Shown here: one piece after another, positions 29,397-39,450 of the stretch
How positions within the stretch are numbered: position 1 is the first letter of the stretch
Layout of the letters: the number at the start of each line of letters is the position of its first letter
Assembly (NCBI GenBank): GCA_913047695.1
Contig: CAJWUI010000001.1
Coordinates: forward strand, 310,001-374,000
Direction of reading: 5' to 3'
DNA: 64,000 nucleotides
Source of the DNA: an uncultured Bacteroidota bacterium
GTDB taxonomy: Bacteria; Bacteroidota; Bacteroidia; Flavobacteriales; Flavobacteriaceae
Notes under the pieces: model-generated
Told to the model about the DNA's origin: nothing
The model's database searches: none
What the model saw: only the letters and a program-made list of their open reading frames with translations
Program-made: the position numbers and the translations under genes

Positions 29397-30511
29397 ATAT
29401 CAGATAGTAATTCTTCTACTTTTTTATAAAGTTCCATACCACGCAAATCACGAGCTACGATTACTCCATTTTTATCTAAAACAAATGTAGCAGGGATGGC
29501 AGAAACTTTATATAATTTTGCGATTGGGTCATTCCAAAACATCAAATTTGACACATGATCCCAAACTAAACCATCATCTTCGATTGCTCTTACCCATTTA
29601 TTTTTTTCCTTATCAAGTGATACTCCAACTATATTTAAACCGCGGTTTTTATTTTCAAGGTACAATTTGACTAGATTAGGATTTTCGATTCTACAAGGTC
29701 TGCACCAACTTGCCCAAAAATCTATGATTGTCACCTTAGCCAAACTGTTTTTTAATTCAAAGGGTTTTCCATTTGGGCTTTTACCCTGAAATGAAGGAGC
29801 TATTTGTCCTACCTCAGCAGAATCTGCACTTTGTTCAAGCTGATTTTTCACAGATTTACCAGATCTAGTATTTTTGATTCTTTCTTCGAGAGAATCAAAA
29901 AGATTTTTTGCTTCATCAGTTGAAATAACTTTACTGGAAATAAAACGTTCTAAAATTAAAATAGATAGCAGAGAGTTTGGAGAGGCCTTTAGAAATTCAA
30001 GCTCATAATCTTGAATCTGCTCACGAACCTCTTTATATTGTTCCTGAAGATCCTGAGCTAACAAACTATCTTTTAAAATCATTGCTTGCTGCAAATCATT
30101 ACCGATGCCATTTAATGATTCTATATATTTTCGTGTTTCTGACTTATATCGCATGAAATCGTCATTTGAGGTGGTTCCATTTGCTGTTGAAAGCCCTAAG
30201 CTATCTTTAAACAATGAAATATTTACAGTTCCACTTTCAGCTATAAAAGGGAAAGTATTATTGTCTCCAGCAATTTGAAGAAACTGAAAATTAGGTTCCA
30301 CTATCTCAGTTTCTAATTCAAATGATCCTTTATTTGATACAATTGTATCAAGTGTTACAGGTTGGTTATTAAGGTCGGCAACAATTAAATAAATGTTGGT
30401 CTTGCTGTCAATGTCGACTTTACCCTTAATTTTTAGTAAGTTGGGGTTACTATCCTGACATGAATTTAAAATTGTAAAAACTAAAACGAGTGATAAGAAG
30501 TATTTATGCAT
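29393..30511 (-). CDS. TlpA-family thioredoxin-like lipoprotein with DUF4369 N-terminal domain
   Basis: A 372-residue periplasmic thiol-disulfide protein. The signal ends at LNSC, predicting a lipid anchor. Residues ~25-120 look like DUF4369 (KIKGKVD...IYLIVADL), followed by a helical linker. Residues ~235-372 form a thioredoxin fold with active site WASWCRPCRIEN and the cis-Pro in AIPATFVLD. Such proteins reduce disulfides, often in cytochrome maturation or oxidative defence; the partner is unknown. Confidence 0.9.
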   Translation of the reverse strand: MHKYFLSLVLVFTILNSCQDSNPNLLKIKGKVDIDSKTNIYLIVADLNNQPVTLDTIVSNKGSFELETEIVEPNFQFLQIAGDNNTFPFIAESGTVNISLFKDSLGLSTANGTTSNDDFMRYKSETRKYIESLNGIGNDLQQAMILKDSLLAQDLQEQYKEVREQIQDYELEFLKASPNSLLSILILERFISSKVISTDEAKNLFDSLEERIKNTRSGKSVKNQLEQSADSAEVGQIAPSFQGKSPNGKPFELKNSLAKVTIIDFWASWCRPCRIENPNLVKLYLENKNRGLNIVGVSLDKEKNKWVRAIEDDGLVWDHVSNLMFWNDPIAKLYKVSAIPATFVLDKNGVIVARDLRGMELYKKVEELLSDI

Positions 30512-30605
30512 AATCTCTGTTAATATCAGTAAAATTAATCAATTGATTGGAAATGGAAAACTTATCATTATTTTTACTTCCTCAGCAAGATTTATTTAAA
30601 TAAAA

Positions 30606-32294
30606 ATGAATTACCCAAATATTCTTAAAAAATTTAAAAAACTTATTGGTGTCCAATTTGTAATTACTAAAGAATGGAATAAATTACCTCATACCAAAGG
30701 CTGGAGGTATGGTGTGGGAAACGCGTTGGCAGTATTGAAACCAGGGAAGTTGACTGAGATATGGAAGACATTAGAGATTTGTGTTAAGCACGATTTAATT
30801 GTTATAATGCAAGCAGCAAATACCGGTTTAACTGGAGGATCTACTCCTTTTGGAAGTGACTACGATAGACCTATTGTAATAATAAACACAATGCGTATTA
30901 AAGATATTCATATAATAAAAGAAGGCAATCAGATTGTTGGATTAACTGGAAGTACACTATATGGATTAGAGAAAAAATTAAAACCCTACGGAAGAGAACC
31001 TCATTCTATTATTGGATCTACTTCTATTGGAGCTTCAATAATAGGGGGAATCTGTAATAATGCTGGGGGTTCATTAGTCCAAAGAGGGCCTTCTTACACT
31101 GAAATGGCGCTATATGCCAGAATTAGTAAAACAGGGAATTTAGAGCTCGTAAATGAGTTAGGGATAAATTTAGGTTCAAATCCAGAAGAAATTTTAGATA
31201 ATCTGCAAAATCAAAATTATGATGAATCGGATATTCATGAAACAGATCAATTGGGATCGGACAACAAATATTCAGAAATTGTAAGAGAGATAGATAAAAG
31301 TACACCTGCAAGGTATAATTCTGATAGTCGGCTTTTGTATGGAGCTTCAGGCAGTGCAGGAAAAATCGCAGTTTTTGCTGTAAGACTAGATACCTATATT
31401 TCACCAACTGAAAATAAAGTATTCTACGTCGGAACAAATAATCCAGATGTGTTTTGGAAAATTAGAAGGGATATACTTTCAAAATTCAAAACTCTTCCAA
31501 CACTTGGTGATTATTTACATAGAGACTGCTATGATGCAGCAAAAAAGTATAGCAAGGATACATTCCTAGTTATTGAAAGATTAGGAACAACATTTCTACC
31601 AACATTGTTTGAACTAAAGAGAAGGGTTGATATTATAGCCAAAAAGCTAAAGATTTTACCCGACAATTTTTCAGATAGATTAATGCAATTTTTAAGTAAA
31701 CTTTTCCCTAATCATTTACCTAAAAGAATGGATAATTTTAGAGATTTATATGAACACCATTGGATTATAGAAATGTCAGATGGAGGAATAAATGAGGCAA
31801 GAAATTACTTTAGTAAATTTTTTAAAAACAATGATGGCGGTTTTTTTGAATGCAATGATTTTGAATCAAAAAAAGCTTCTCTGCATAGATTTGTTTCAGC
31901 AAGTGCAATAGGGAGGTATCATATTCTAAATTCTAAAACTCATGGGGAGATGATGTCACTAGATATTGCATTTCCTAGAAATGAAAAAAATTGGTTTGAA
32001 AAGTTGCCTAAAGATATTGATGATATGCTTGAAATGAAACTATATTATGGTCATTTATTTTGTCATGTTCTCCATCAAAACTACATTGTTAAAAAAGGAA
32101 TTGATGGTGAAAAATTAAAAAAGAAGCTCTTAAAATTATACGATAAACGAGGGGCTGAATATCCTGCAGAGCACAATGTTGGACATGAATATTCAGCAAA
32201 ACCATCATTAAAAAAATTCTATAGGGAACTTGATCCTACTAATGGGTTTAATCCTGGAATTGGTAGAACAAGTAAAAATAAAAATTGGGTTTAA
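30606..32294 (+). CDS. dld: Quinone-dependent D-lactate dehydrogenase
   Basis: A 562-residue FAD flavoprotein close in length to E. coli Dld (571). The FAD-binding segment AANTGLTGGSTP, NTMRIKDI, GSTSIGASIIGGICNNAGGS and the lactate-specific C-terminal HNVGHEY...FNPGIGRTS support Dld rather than the short glycolate-oxidase type. It would oxidise D-lactate at the inner membrane and pass electrons to quinone. D-2-hydroxyglutarate, the expected product of the nearby DUF1338 enzyme, is a conceivable but weaker alternative substrate. Confidence 0.9.
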   Translation: MNYPNILKKFKKLIGVQFVITKEWNKLPHTKGWRYGVGNALAVLKPGKLTEIWKTLEICVKHDLIVIMQAANTGLTGGSTPFGSDYDRPIVIINTMRIKDIHIIKEGNQIVGLTGSTLYGLEKKLKPYGREPHSIIGSTSIGASIIGGICNNAGGSLVQRGPSYTEMALYARISKTGNLELVNELGINLGSNPEEILDNLQNQNYDESDIHETDQLGSDNKYSEIVREIDKSTPARYNSDSRLLYGASGSAGKIAVFAVRLDTYISPTENKVFYVGTNNPDVFWKIRRDILSKFKTLPTLGDYLHRDCYDAAKKYSKDTFLVIERLGTTFLPTLFELKRRVDIIAKKLKILPDNFSDRLMQFLSKLFPNHLPKRMDNFRDLYEHHWIIEMSDGGINEARNYFSKFFKNNDGGFFECNDFESKKASLHRFVSASAIGRYHILNSKTHGEMMSLDIAFPRNEKNWFEKLPKDIDDMLEMKLYYGHLFCHVLHQNYIVKKGIDGEKLKKKLLKLYDKRGAEYPAEHNVGHEYSAKPSLKKFYRELDPTNGFNPGIGRTSKNKNWV

Positions 32295-32354
32295 ATTTTA
32301 ATTTATTTTATCTCAATTGATTCTTGTCAAGTAGAAATATACCCTAGAACACTT

Positions 32355-32389
32355 TTGAATATTAAATAACGCATAAAGGTTTATCTTTG
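32355..32389 (+). promoter_or_regulatory. Putative Bacteroidota promoter for aroC
   Basis: TTG at 32355-32357 and TATCTTTG at 32382-32389 match the -33 (TTG) and -7 (TAnnTTTG) elements with 24 bp between them, slightly long. The predicted start falls about 12 nt before the aroC ATG. It is the best promoter match I found apart from the his leader. Confidence 0.5.
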
Positions 32390-32408
32390 TTACATATTTT
32401 TTGTAGAT

Positions 32409-33473
32409 ATGGCTGGTAACATTTTTGGCTCACTTTTCAAACTCACAACCTTTGGCGAATCACATGGACCTGCTATTGGAGGAATTTTAGAAGGTTGTCC
32501 TGCAGGAATTGAACTAGACCTAGAATCAATCCAAGAAGACCTGGATAGGAGAAAGCCCGGACAATCTTCAATCGTTACTCAAAGAAAAGAATCTGACGAA
32601 GTTTCAATACTTTCTGGAGTATTTAATGGTAAAACAACTGGTACACCTATTGGTTTTTCAATAAATAATACAAATCAAAAACCGAAGGATTATTCCCATA
32701 TTCAAGACTCCTACAGACCGTCACACGCAGATTATGTTTATGATCAAAAATATGGTATACGTGATTATAGGGGAGGAGGAAGAAGTTCAGCAAGAGAAAC
32801 AGCTAGTAGGGTAGTTGCTGGTTCTATAGCAAAACAGTTTTTATCTCCTACAAAGATAAACGCTTACGTTTCAGCAGTAGGACCATTATCACTTGATACT
32901 AACCCATCTGATGTTGATTTATCTCTCATAGAAAAAAATCCTGTTCGTTGTCCAGACCAAAAGATGGCTCTGAAAATGGAAGACTTTATTAAAAAAATAA
33001 GAAAAGAAGGAGACACAGTTGGAGGCATTATAACTTGTATTATTAAAAATGTAAAAATTGGTCTTGGAGAACCAGTCTTTAATAAACTTCATGCCGAACT
33101 AGGAAAGGCTATGCTTTCAATCAATGCAGTAAAAGGCTTTGAATATGGGAGTGGCTTTAGTGGAACAAAAATCAAGGGAAGTGAGCATAACGATTTGTTT
33201 AATGAAGATGGGACTACAAAAACTAATTACTCGGGTGGGATTCAAGGTGGCATATCTAATGGAATGGATATTTATTTTAGCGTTGCATTTAAACCCGTAG
33301 CAACCATTATGCAAAACCAAGAAACTATAAATTCAAAAGGTGAAAAAGTTGAAATGCAGGGCAGAGGAAGACACGACCCCTGTGTAGTTCCACGTGCAGT
33401 TCCAATTGTAGAATCTATGGCCGCACTTGTTCTTGCAGATTTTTCTTTAATTAAGCGAACAAACAAAATATAA
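32409..33473 (+). CDS. aroC: Chorismate synthase
   Basis: It eliminates phosphate from EPSP to form chorismate using reduced FMN. 354 residues. Signatures: [20 protein letters not shown] (FMN/EPSP site), [19 protein letters not shown], and [23 protein letters not shown]. Complete and canonical. A symporter gene begins 6 bp downstream and may be co-transcribed. Confidence 0.98.
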   Translation: MAGNIFGSLFKLTTFGESHGPAIGGILEGCPAGIELDLESIQEDLDRRKPGQSSIVTQRKESDEVSILSGVFNGKTTGTPIGFSINNTNQKPKDYSHIQDSYRPSHADYVYDQKYGIRDYRGGGRSSARETASRVVAGSIAKQFLSPTKINAYVSAVGPLSLDTNPSDVDLSLIEKNPVRCPDQKMALKMEDFIKKIRKEGDTVGGIITCIIKNVKIGLGEPVFNKLHAELGKAMLSINAVKGFEYGSGFSGTKIKGSEHNDLFNEDGTTKTNYSGGIQGGISNGMDIYFSVAFKPVATIMQNQETINSKGEKVEMQGRGRHDPCVVPRAVPIVESMAALVLADFSLIKRTNKI

Positions 33474-33479
33474 TTTAAT

Positions 33480-34745
33480 TTGAGAAAAATAGCTCTACAC
33501 TGGAAAATATTAATTGGAATGAGCCTAGGAGTTTTGTTTGGCGTTAGCTTCTCTTTTATTCCAAGTGGGGACTTATTTATTTCAAATTATATCAAGCCTT
33601 TTGGGACAATTTTTATCAATTTATTAAAGCTGATAGCAGTACCACTCATTCTAGCATCGTTAATAAAAGGAATATCTGATTTAAAAGACATTTCTAAATT
33701 ATCAAAAATGGGTGGTCGAACTATTATTACCTACCTAATTACCACACTTACTGCTGTGACTATTGGCTTAATTTTAGTTAATGTAATTAAACCAGGAAAA
33801 TCCATCAGTGTCGATACTAGAAATGAACTCGTTGAAGCTTATGCAAGCGACACCCAAGCAAAGCAAAAAGCAGCGGCAAAACAGCAGGAGTTAGGTCCAT
33901 TACAGGCACTAGTTGATATGGTACCGTCAAATATCTTTTTAGCTGCTTCAAATAATAGAAATATGTTGCAAGTAATCTTTTTCGCATTATTTTTTGGTAT
34001 AGGAATGATTCTTCTAAATGAAAAAAAAGTAGCTCCAGTTAAGAATTTTTTTGACTCATTCAATTCTATTATTCTTAAGCTAATTGATTTAATAATGCTC
34101 TCTGCTCCATATGGTGTTTTTGCATTATTGGCAGCATTAGTAGTAGAAGCACCAAGCTTAGAACTATTTAAAGCGTTAGCACTCTATGCGATAACCTTAC
34201 TATTAGGTCTTGCTGCAATGATCATAATTTATGTTTTGATTGTTCAACTTTTAACCAAACGAAAAATTTCTTTTTTTGTCCGTGGTATTGCTCCTGCACA
34301 GTTATTAGCATTTTCCACCAGTTCTAGTGCTGCAACCTTACCTGTTACTATGGAATGTGTTAAAGAAAATTTAGGAGTAGATAAAGAGGTAGCTAGTTTT
34401 GTTCTCCCTATAGGTGCAACAATTAACATGGATGGAACGTCGGTCTACCAGGGAGTTGCAGCCGTTTTTATTGCGCAAGCTTTTGGATTAGATCTTAGTC
34501 TCTCTGCACAACTTGGTATTGTCTTTACAGCTACGCTTGCATCAATAGGTACCGCAGCAGTCCCAAGTGCAGGCATAGTTATGTTAGTCATTGTTTTAGC
34601 TCAAGCTGGAATTCCTGAAGCTGGCTTAGCCCTTATTTTTGCAATTGATAGGCCCTTGGATATGTGCAGGACAATTGTAAATGTGACTGGAGATGCAGCT
34701 GTTTCAATGATTGTAGGAAAGTCAATAGGTAAGCTGAAAGATTAA
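33480..34745 (+). CDS. Dicarboxylate/amino acid:cation symporter (DAACS family)
   Basis: A 421-residue Na+- or H+-coupled carrier of the glutamate/aspartate/C4-dicarboxylate family. About eight membrane helices plus re-entrant loops. Substrate and ion sites are FSTSSSAATLPVTMECVKENLG, NMDGTSVYQGVAAVFIAQ and the terminal DRPLDMCRTIVNVTGD. A hydrophilic Ala/Gln/Lys-rich insert (about residues 117-143) lies between early helices. Start is TTG. Substrate (Glu, Asp or succinate) cannot be resolved. Confidence 0.9.
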   Translation: MRKIALHWKILIGMSLGVLFGVSFSFIPSGDLFISNYIKPFGTIFINLLKLIAVPLILASLIKGISDLKDISKLSKMGGRTIITYLITTLTAVTIGLILVNVIKPGKSISVDTRNELVEAYASDTQAKQKAAAKQQELGPLQALVDMVPSNIFLAASNNRNMLQVIFFALFFGIGMILLNEKKVAPVKNFFDSFNSIILKLIDLIMLSAPYGVFALLAALVVEAPSLELFKALALYAITLLLGLAAMIIIYVLIVQLLTKRKISFFVRGIAPAQLLAFSTSSSAATLPVTMECVKENLGVDKEVASFVLPIGATINMDGTSVYQGVAAVFIAQAFGLDLSLSAQLGIVFTATLASIGTAAVPSAGIVMLVIVLAQAGIPEAGLALIFAIDRPLDMCRTIVNVTGDAAVSMIVGKSIGKLKD

Positions 34746-34775
34746 ATGAATTTTTTTGAGCGTTAAGGTCTAAAG

Positions 34776-35174
34776 TCATAAAAACTTGTGTGCATATTTT
34801 TTTTCTGGTAATGGACAAATATCATGCTTCCCAAACCAGTTATATCTGTTATTTGCTACAAACCTATATATCATATTTAAGAAACTTTTTGGTAAAAGAT
34901 TAAAAATCAAAAATAATTTCCAGAAACCATTTAAATATTTTAAAACTCTAAAAACAGCTTTTGCTTCTGAACAATATTGCTTTTCATTATCCCAAGAAAT
35001 TATTGAATCGCAATCTAGGGTAGAACTTGGATTATTCTTAAAAAAAGTCTTTGCATAGTCACTTTCAAGATTGGTAAATCTGATATTATCATTCTTATCC
35101 CATTTGCACAACTTTAGAATTATCGAATTACACAATACACATGGCCCATCGTAAAAGACTATGAGTTCTTTCAT
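34776..35174 (-). CDS. DCC family thiol-disulfide oxidoreductase-like protein (DUF393)
   Basis: A 132-residue protein with the family motif YDGPCVLCNSI near the N-terminus (D-x-x-C-x-x-C) and the middle segment RVLKYLNGFWKL. A hydrophobic stretch at ~85-105 could contact membrane. Role in cells is undefined. Its ATG overlaps the mutS2 stop by 4 bp. Confidence 0.88.
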   Translation of the reverse strand: MKELIVFYDGPCVLCNSIILKLCKWDKNDNIRFTNLESDYAKTFFKNNPSSTLDCDSIISWDNEKQYCSEAKAVFRVLKYLNGFWKLFLIFNLLPKSFLNMIYRFVANNRYNWFGKHDICPLPEKKYAHKFL

Positions 35175-37345
35175 TTCTTATTTTGTTTATCTTCTACTAT
35201 CTCTAAAAGATCCAAGCTGACTTGTGTTTTAAAGACTCCATAATTCACAATTGCTTTGTTTTTTTCTATCAGATCAATAGATCCTACGGACCGTCCGTCA
35301 AACATTCTTACACTATCACCAACTTTAAGTTTGATATATGATTTTTTCGGCTTATCGATTTTATTTTTCTTTTTCTCTTTTCTAACTAGGGCAATTTCCT
35401 TATTTACCTGTTCATTTATTTTTTTCTTCTTTTCTTTTTCAGTTTTAAGCAAAAGGCTAGACTTTTTTTTACGTTTTGAATTTTCATTTTCAACCAATTT
35501 TAAAAGTTCTGATATTAATGGTCTTTTTTTATTGTTTTTAAAATAGCGCTCACCGATTTCATTAAATTTATTTCCTAAAACAATCATTTTTTGGTTGTGG
35601 TCAAAAAGTTCTTGATAGCTCGAGAGTTTAGATTTTAATTTGGCCTTGATTTGTGCAGTTTGTTCACTTTGCTCTTCAGCTTTTGATTCTTTTTTCTTCA
35701 AACTTTCACCAGTTTTTAAAAGTTGATTACGTTCTTTTTGAAGCTTAGCAATTGTAGCGTCAAATCTAACCTTGCCCTTTTCAATTTTCTTTTTAGCACG
35801 ATTAACAAGATTATATGGAAGCCCATTTTTTTGCGCTACCTCAAAAGTAAATGAGCTACCTGCTTCACCTAAAACCAGTTTAAAAATTGGTTCTAATGTC
35901 TTGCTATCAAATTGCATATTAGCATTAATCATTTTTGGGAGCTCGGTTGCCAAAACTTTTAGATTAGAATAGTGTGTGGTTATTAATCCTAATGCCTCTC
36001 TTTCATAAAAATCTTCCAATATTACCTCAGCTAGAGCTCCACCTAGTTCTGGATCTGAACCAGTCCCAAATTCATCTATTAAAAATAAAGTATTCGAATT
36101 ACATTTTTTTAAAAAATATTTCATATTGTTTAAACGATACGAATAGGTACTTAACTGATTTTCTATTGACTGATTGTCTCCAATATCAGTTAAAATCAAT
36201 TCAAAAATACACGCGACACTGTTTTCTTTGACTGGAATAAGTATTCCACTTTGCAACATTAGCTGCAATAAGCCGACTGTTTTTAATGTAATACTTTTCC
36301 CTCCAGCATTAGGTCCAGAAATTACTATAATCCGATTTTCAGAATTGAGTTCGATATCTTGTGGATAAGTAGATTTATTTTGTAATCTATTTGTTTGAAG
36401 TAAAAGAGGGTGGAAGGCCTTCTTATAATTGATCTCTTTTTCATCTAAATTTATTTTGGGAAAAATTCCATCTATTTCTTTACCATAACAAGCCTTTGCA
36501 TAAATAATGTCAAATTTCAGTAAAAAATTATGTTGGTTTTGAAAGTAGGGGAGGTAAGGACGAAAAAAATCAGTTAATTCGGTTAATATTTTTTTTATTT
36601 CCTCTGTTTCTTCAAATAGCAGATTTTGTAATTCTTGGTTTTGTAAATATGTGGTCTCAGGCTCAATAAAAACGATGCTACCTGTTTTTGAGCTTCCCAT
36701 TATAGTCCCTTTTACCTTTCGACGATACATTGCTTTTACAGCAAGAACTCTTCTATTATTGACAATTGATTCTTTTATGTCATCTAAGTAATCCGCTCCA
36801 TTATACTGGCTAAGTGATTTGTTAAAACTACTACTTATTTTACCTCGTAATTGCTGTAATTTTTTACGTATTGAAAATAAATGATCAGATGCCTTATCTC
36901 TTATTTCACCAAAACGGTCAATGACTCTTTCTATTGCTGGAATAATATCATTTTCAATACTAATATTATTACTAAATTCATAAAGCGTCGGATAGTAAGC
37001 CTGAAACTTTATTAAAAATTTAATTAGCTTGTTAGTTGTCTCAGTATTTGTGGCCATATTCCGAAACGAGCTAATTGCTAAGACACTATTTTCAATTTTT
37101 AGTAAAGGGAAAATATCCAAAAGTGATTCAAATCCATGGTTTGGTATTCTATTTTCATTATCAAATGAAGATTTAAATTCAGATACAGATTTTAACTGCT
37201 TTTCAATTAGTTCTGTGTCTACAGAGGGTTGCAATTTCTGTATTGCATCTTTCCCTAATTGAGTAATTGCAAATTTCGCGCATTGATTTAAAACTTCAAT
37301 ATACTCGAGATCTTCAAGGGTTTTATTAGGAATAAGACTTTCCAC
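35171..37345 (-). CDS. mutS2: MutS2 family DNA-binding ATPase without Smr domain
   Basis: A 724-residue MutS-like ATPase of the recombination/ribosome-rescue branch, not mismatch repair MutS. Walker A is GPNAGGKSITLKT, Walker B LFLIDEFGTGSDP, and the His switch LITTHYSNLK. A long Lys/Glu coiled coil (~515-660) follows. The C-terminus ends with a small beta domain (KVGDSVRMFDGRSVG) and no Smr nuclease domain. Start is GTG at 37345. It is divergent from ung by 35 bp. Confidence 0.9.
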   Translation of the reverse strand: MESLIPNKTLEDLEYIEVLNQCAKFAITQLGKDAIQKLQPSVDTELIEKQLKSVSEFKSSFDNENRIPNHGFESLLDIFPLLKIENSVLAISSFRNMATNTETTNKLIKFLIKFQAYYPTLYEFSNNISIENDIIPAIERVIDRFGEIRDKASDHLFSIRKKLQQLRGKISSSFNKSLSQYNGADYLDDIKESIVNNRRVLAVKAMYRRKVKGTIMGSSKTGSIVFIEPETTYLQNQELQNLLFEETEEIKKILTELTDFFRPYLPYFQNQHNFLLKFDIIYAKACYGKEIDGIFPKINLDEKEINYKKAFHPLLLQTNRLQNKSTYPQDIELNSENRIIVISGPNAGGKSITLKTVGLLQLMLQSGILIPVKENSVACIFELILTDIGDNQSIENQLSTYSYRLNNMKYFLKKCNSNTLFLIDEFGTGSDPELGGALAEVILEDFYEREALGLITTHYSNLKVLATELPKMINANMQFDSKTLEPIFKLVLGEAGSSFTFEVAQKNGLPYNLVNRAKKKIEKGKVRFDATIAKLQKERNQLLKTGESLKKKESKAEEQSEQTAQIKAKLKSKLSSYQELFDHNQKMIVLGNKFNEIGERYFKNNKKRPLISELLKLVENENSKRKKKSSLLLKTEKEKKKKINEQVNKEIALVRKEKKKNKIDKPKKSYIKLKVGDSVRMFDGRSVGSIDLIEKNKAIVNYGVFKTQVSLDLLEIVEDKQNKK

Positions 37346-37380
37346 TTTTCTTAACTTAGCCTCACAAAAGTAGTAAATTC

Positions 37381-38058
37381 ATGAAGGTTCAAATAAATTC
37401 TAATTGGGAAAAACTTCTAAACTCTGAATTTAGAAAACCTTATTTCACTGATTTAGTTGATTTCGTTAAAAATGCATACAGAAAAACTGTTTGCTATCCA
37501 CCTGGTACAGATATTTTCCGGGCGTTCAACGAATGTCCATTAGATGATGTTAAAGTTGTTATTATTGGGCAAGACCCATACCATGGTCCAAAACAAGCTC
37601 ACGGTTATTGTTTTTCGGTTTCCAATTCAATTCCTCATCCACCTTCATTAATTAATATTTTTAAAGAGATTGAAACGGATTTAGGACTCGAGTATCCAAA
37701 AAGCGGTGACCTGACTCCATGGGCAAGGCAAGGTGTCTTTTTACTAAATGCAACATTAACTGTTGAGGCCAATAAAGCGGGCAGTCATCAAAAAATAGGA
37801 TGGGAAACATTTACTGATTCGGTTATTAGAATAATTTCTGAGAAAAAGGAAAATATCGTTTTTATGTTGTGGGGTAGTTATGCAAAACAAAAAACTAACT
37901 TAATAGATAGTCTTAAACATTGTGTTCTGAAAAGTGGTCATCCCTCACCACTGAGTGCAAACAGAGGCTTTTGGTTTGGGAATAAACATTTTAGTAAATG
38001 TAACAGCTACTTAAAAGAGGTAGGTAAAAATGAAATAAATTGGTCTCTAGATAAATAA
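37381..38058 (+). CDS. ung: Uracil-DNA glycosylase
   Basis: Family 1 UDG of 225 residues that removes uracil from DNA. The water-activating loop is GQDPYHGPKQAHGYCFSV, the pyrimidine-binding region is LLNATLTVEANKAGSH, and the minor-groove loop is GHPSPLSANRGFWF. Complete and canonical. A 147-bp gap without a recognisable gene separates it from the lipoprotein array. Confidence 0.98.
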   Translation: MKVQINSNWEKLLNSEFRKPYFTDLVDFVKNAYRKTVCYPPGTDIFRAFNECPLDDVKVVIIGQDPYHGPKQAHGYCFSVSNSIPHPPSLINIFKEIETDLGLEYPKSGDLTPWARQGVFLLNATLTVEANKAGSHQKIGWETFTDSVIRIISEKKENIVFMLWGSYAKQKTNLIDSLKHCVLKSGHPSPLSANRGFWFGNKHFSKCNSYLKEVGKNEINWSLDK

Positions 38059-38205
38059 TTTTATTTTAAATGAAAAAGGAATTCTATTGATTCAGTCGAG
38101 TCAACTTAATGAGAAGGATGTATGTTCATATAAGTTTAAAACAAGTGAATTGATACAAAAGAGTTATAACACTTATTAGTAACTTGCGAATTACAACTAT
38201 TATAA

Positions 38206-38817
38206 GTGAAAAATATATTTGCAATTGCATTATGTTTAATAGTATTTTCTTGTTTTAAAACTGATATAGTTCAATTTGAGAAAAAAAACAAGAATGCCCC
38301 AAGGGACGCGAGTGGACTTCAATACGGAGGAATCGGAGGTATGGATGACAGATCAATAATTTGTAATCCAGCAGGTCTTGGAAGAAAGTTTTGTCGATTT
38401 TTACGAAAATACGATAATACATTTTGGACAGATACAGAAAATTATTATAGTAACTTTTCGGATATTCAATTTTTAAACTCTGTATATTTTATATCCTTCT
38501 TTGATATTAATAATGATGTATCATATTGCAAAGGATGGAGGGCAGGTGAAAATACTTATGATGGAATAAAATGGAATATAGAAATCAAAAGAGATGAGGA
38601 GGATATATTTTGGTTTGATTATGATTACTATGGGACAAGTCAAGAAATTGAATATACTATACTGTATAAATATGAAGTAATTGATAGTTTACTTCATTTT
38701 TCTAGTTCTGCTGATGAAAATTTTATTTTTAGCCCTTCAGAAAAAAATTATTCAAAAGATTCTATTGATACAATTGAAATAATTGAAATGGAAGGATGTA
38801 CTTTTTACGGAGCATGA
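38206..38817 (+). CDS. Tandem lipoprotein family, copy 1 (function unknown)
   Basis: First of five paralogues; 203 residues, GTG start. The signal peptide MKNIFAIALCLIVFSC puts the lipid Cys at residue 16, followed by FKTD. A variable region has the Cys pair C-N-P-A-G-L-G-R-K-F-C. Then comes the conserved core: ENYYSNFSDIQF, SFFDINNDVSYCKGW, WFDYDYYGTSQEIEY, YEVIDSLLHFSS, and the terminal EGCTFYG. The alternating hydrophobic/aromatic core suggests a small all-beta, perhaps lipocalin-like fold; I do not recognise a named family. The ATGA overlap couples it to copy 2. Confidence 0.85.
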   Translation: MKNIFAIALCLIVFSCFKTDIVQFEKKNKNAPRDASGLQYGGIGGMDDRSIICNPAGLGRKFCRFLRKYDNTFWTDTENYYSNFSDIQFLNSVYFISFFDINNDVSYCKGWRAGENTYDGIKWNIEIKRDEEDIFWFDYDYYGTSQEIEYTILYKYEVIDSLLHFSSSADENFIFSPSEKNYSKDSIDTIEIIEMEGCTFYGA

Positions 38818-39374
38818 AAAAAAATCTTTTACTAATTCTATTTTTTATCACTTCGTCTTGCTTTAAATCAGACATAGTACAATCTCAAACAGCGAATATA
38901 GATCCTGCTACTATGCACAATGGACAAGTTTACCCAACTGCTCCTCGTAGCTACACAAGTTTTTGTAATGCCCCAAAAAATTGTAAATTTTTATTTAAAT
39001 ATGATTACACATTCTGGGCAAATACCGAAAATTATTCTAGTGATTTTTCAAGTATCAGATTTTTGAATAATGGTCCATATTTTATCTCTTTTTTTAATAT
39101 TGATAAAGATATTTCCTATTGTAAAGGATGGAAAAAAGGAGAAAATGCATCCAATGCGATAAAATGGAATATTAAAATAAAAAAAGATGAGTGGGATGAG
39201 TTTTGGTTTGACTATGATTATTATGGAACAGGTCAAGAAATTGAATACTCCATAAATTATAGATATGAAGTAATTGATAGTTTACTTCATTTTTCAAACT
39301 CAGAAGGCGATTCTTTAATATTCTATCGAACTGATGAAATAGAAGATTTTGTTGATTGCATGTTTTATAATTAG
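38814..39374 (+). CDS. Tandem lipoprotein family, copy 2 (function unknown)
   Basis: 186 residues. The ATG at 38814 overlaps the copy 1 stop by 4 bp and places the lipid Cys at residue 16 (LFFITSSC), as in all copies; the track start 18 bp earlier is not needed. It has the shorter Cys pair CNAPKNC, then ENYSSDFSSIRF, SFFNIDKDISYCKGW, WFDYDYYGTGQEIEY and YEVIDSLLHFSNS. It is the most divergent at the C-terminus, ending DCMFYN, but keeps the conserved terminal Cys. Confidence 0.85.
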   Translation: MKKNLLLILFFITSSCFKSDIVQSQTANIDPATMHNGQVYPTAPRSYTSFCNAPKNCKFLFKYDYTFWANTENYSSDFSSIRFLNNGPYFISFFNIDKDISYCKGWKKGENASNAIKWNIKIKKDEWDEFWFDYDYYGTGQEIEYSINYRYEVIDSLLHFSNSEGDSLIFYRTDEIEDFVDCMFYN

Positions 39375-39450
39375 AGTAGACTAAGAATTAATAACATCAA
39401 TTTAATTAATCTAAGAACAATAAGTAAATTTGAGTCAAAATCATGAATCA

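Noticed and set aside
35256-36368. Series of plus-strand ORFs rich in Phe and Ser
   Set aside because: They are reverse-frame shadows of the mutS2 Lys/Glu coiled coil and ATPase regions.
38119-38163. 14-codon ORF MRRMYVHISLKQVN before the lipoprotein array
   Set aside because: No ribosome site, amino-acid bias or stem structure supports it; unlike the his leader it has no attenuator following.
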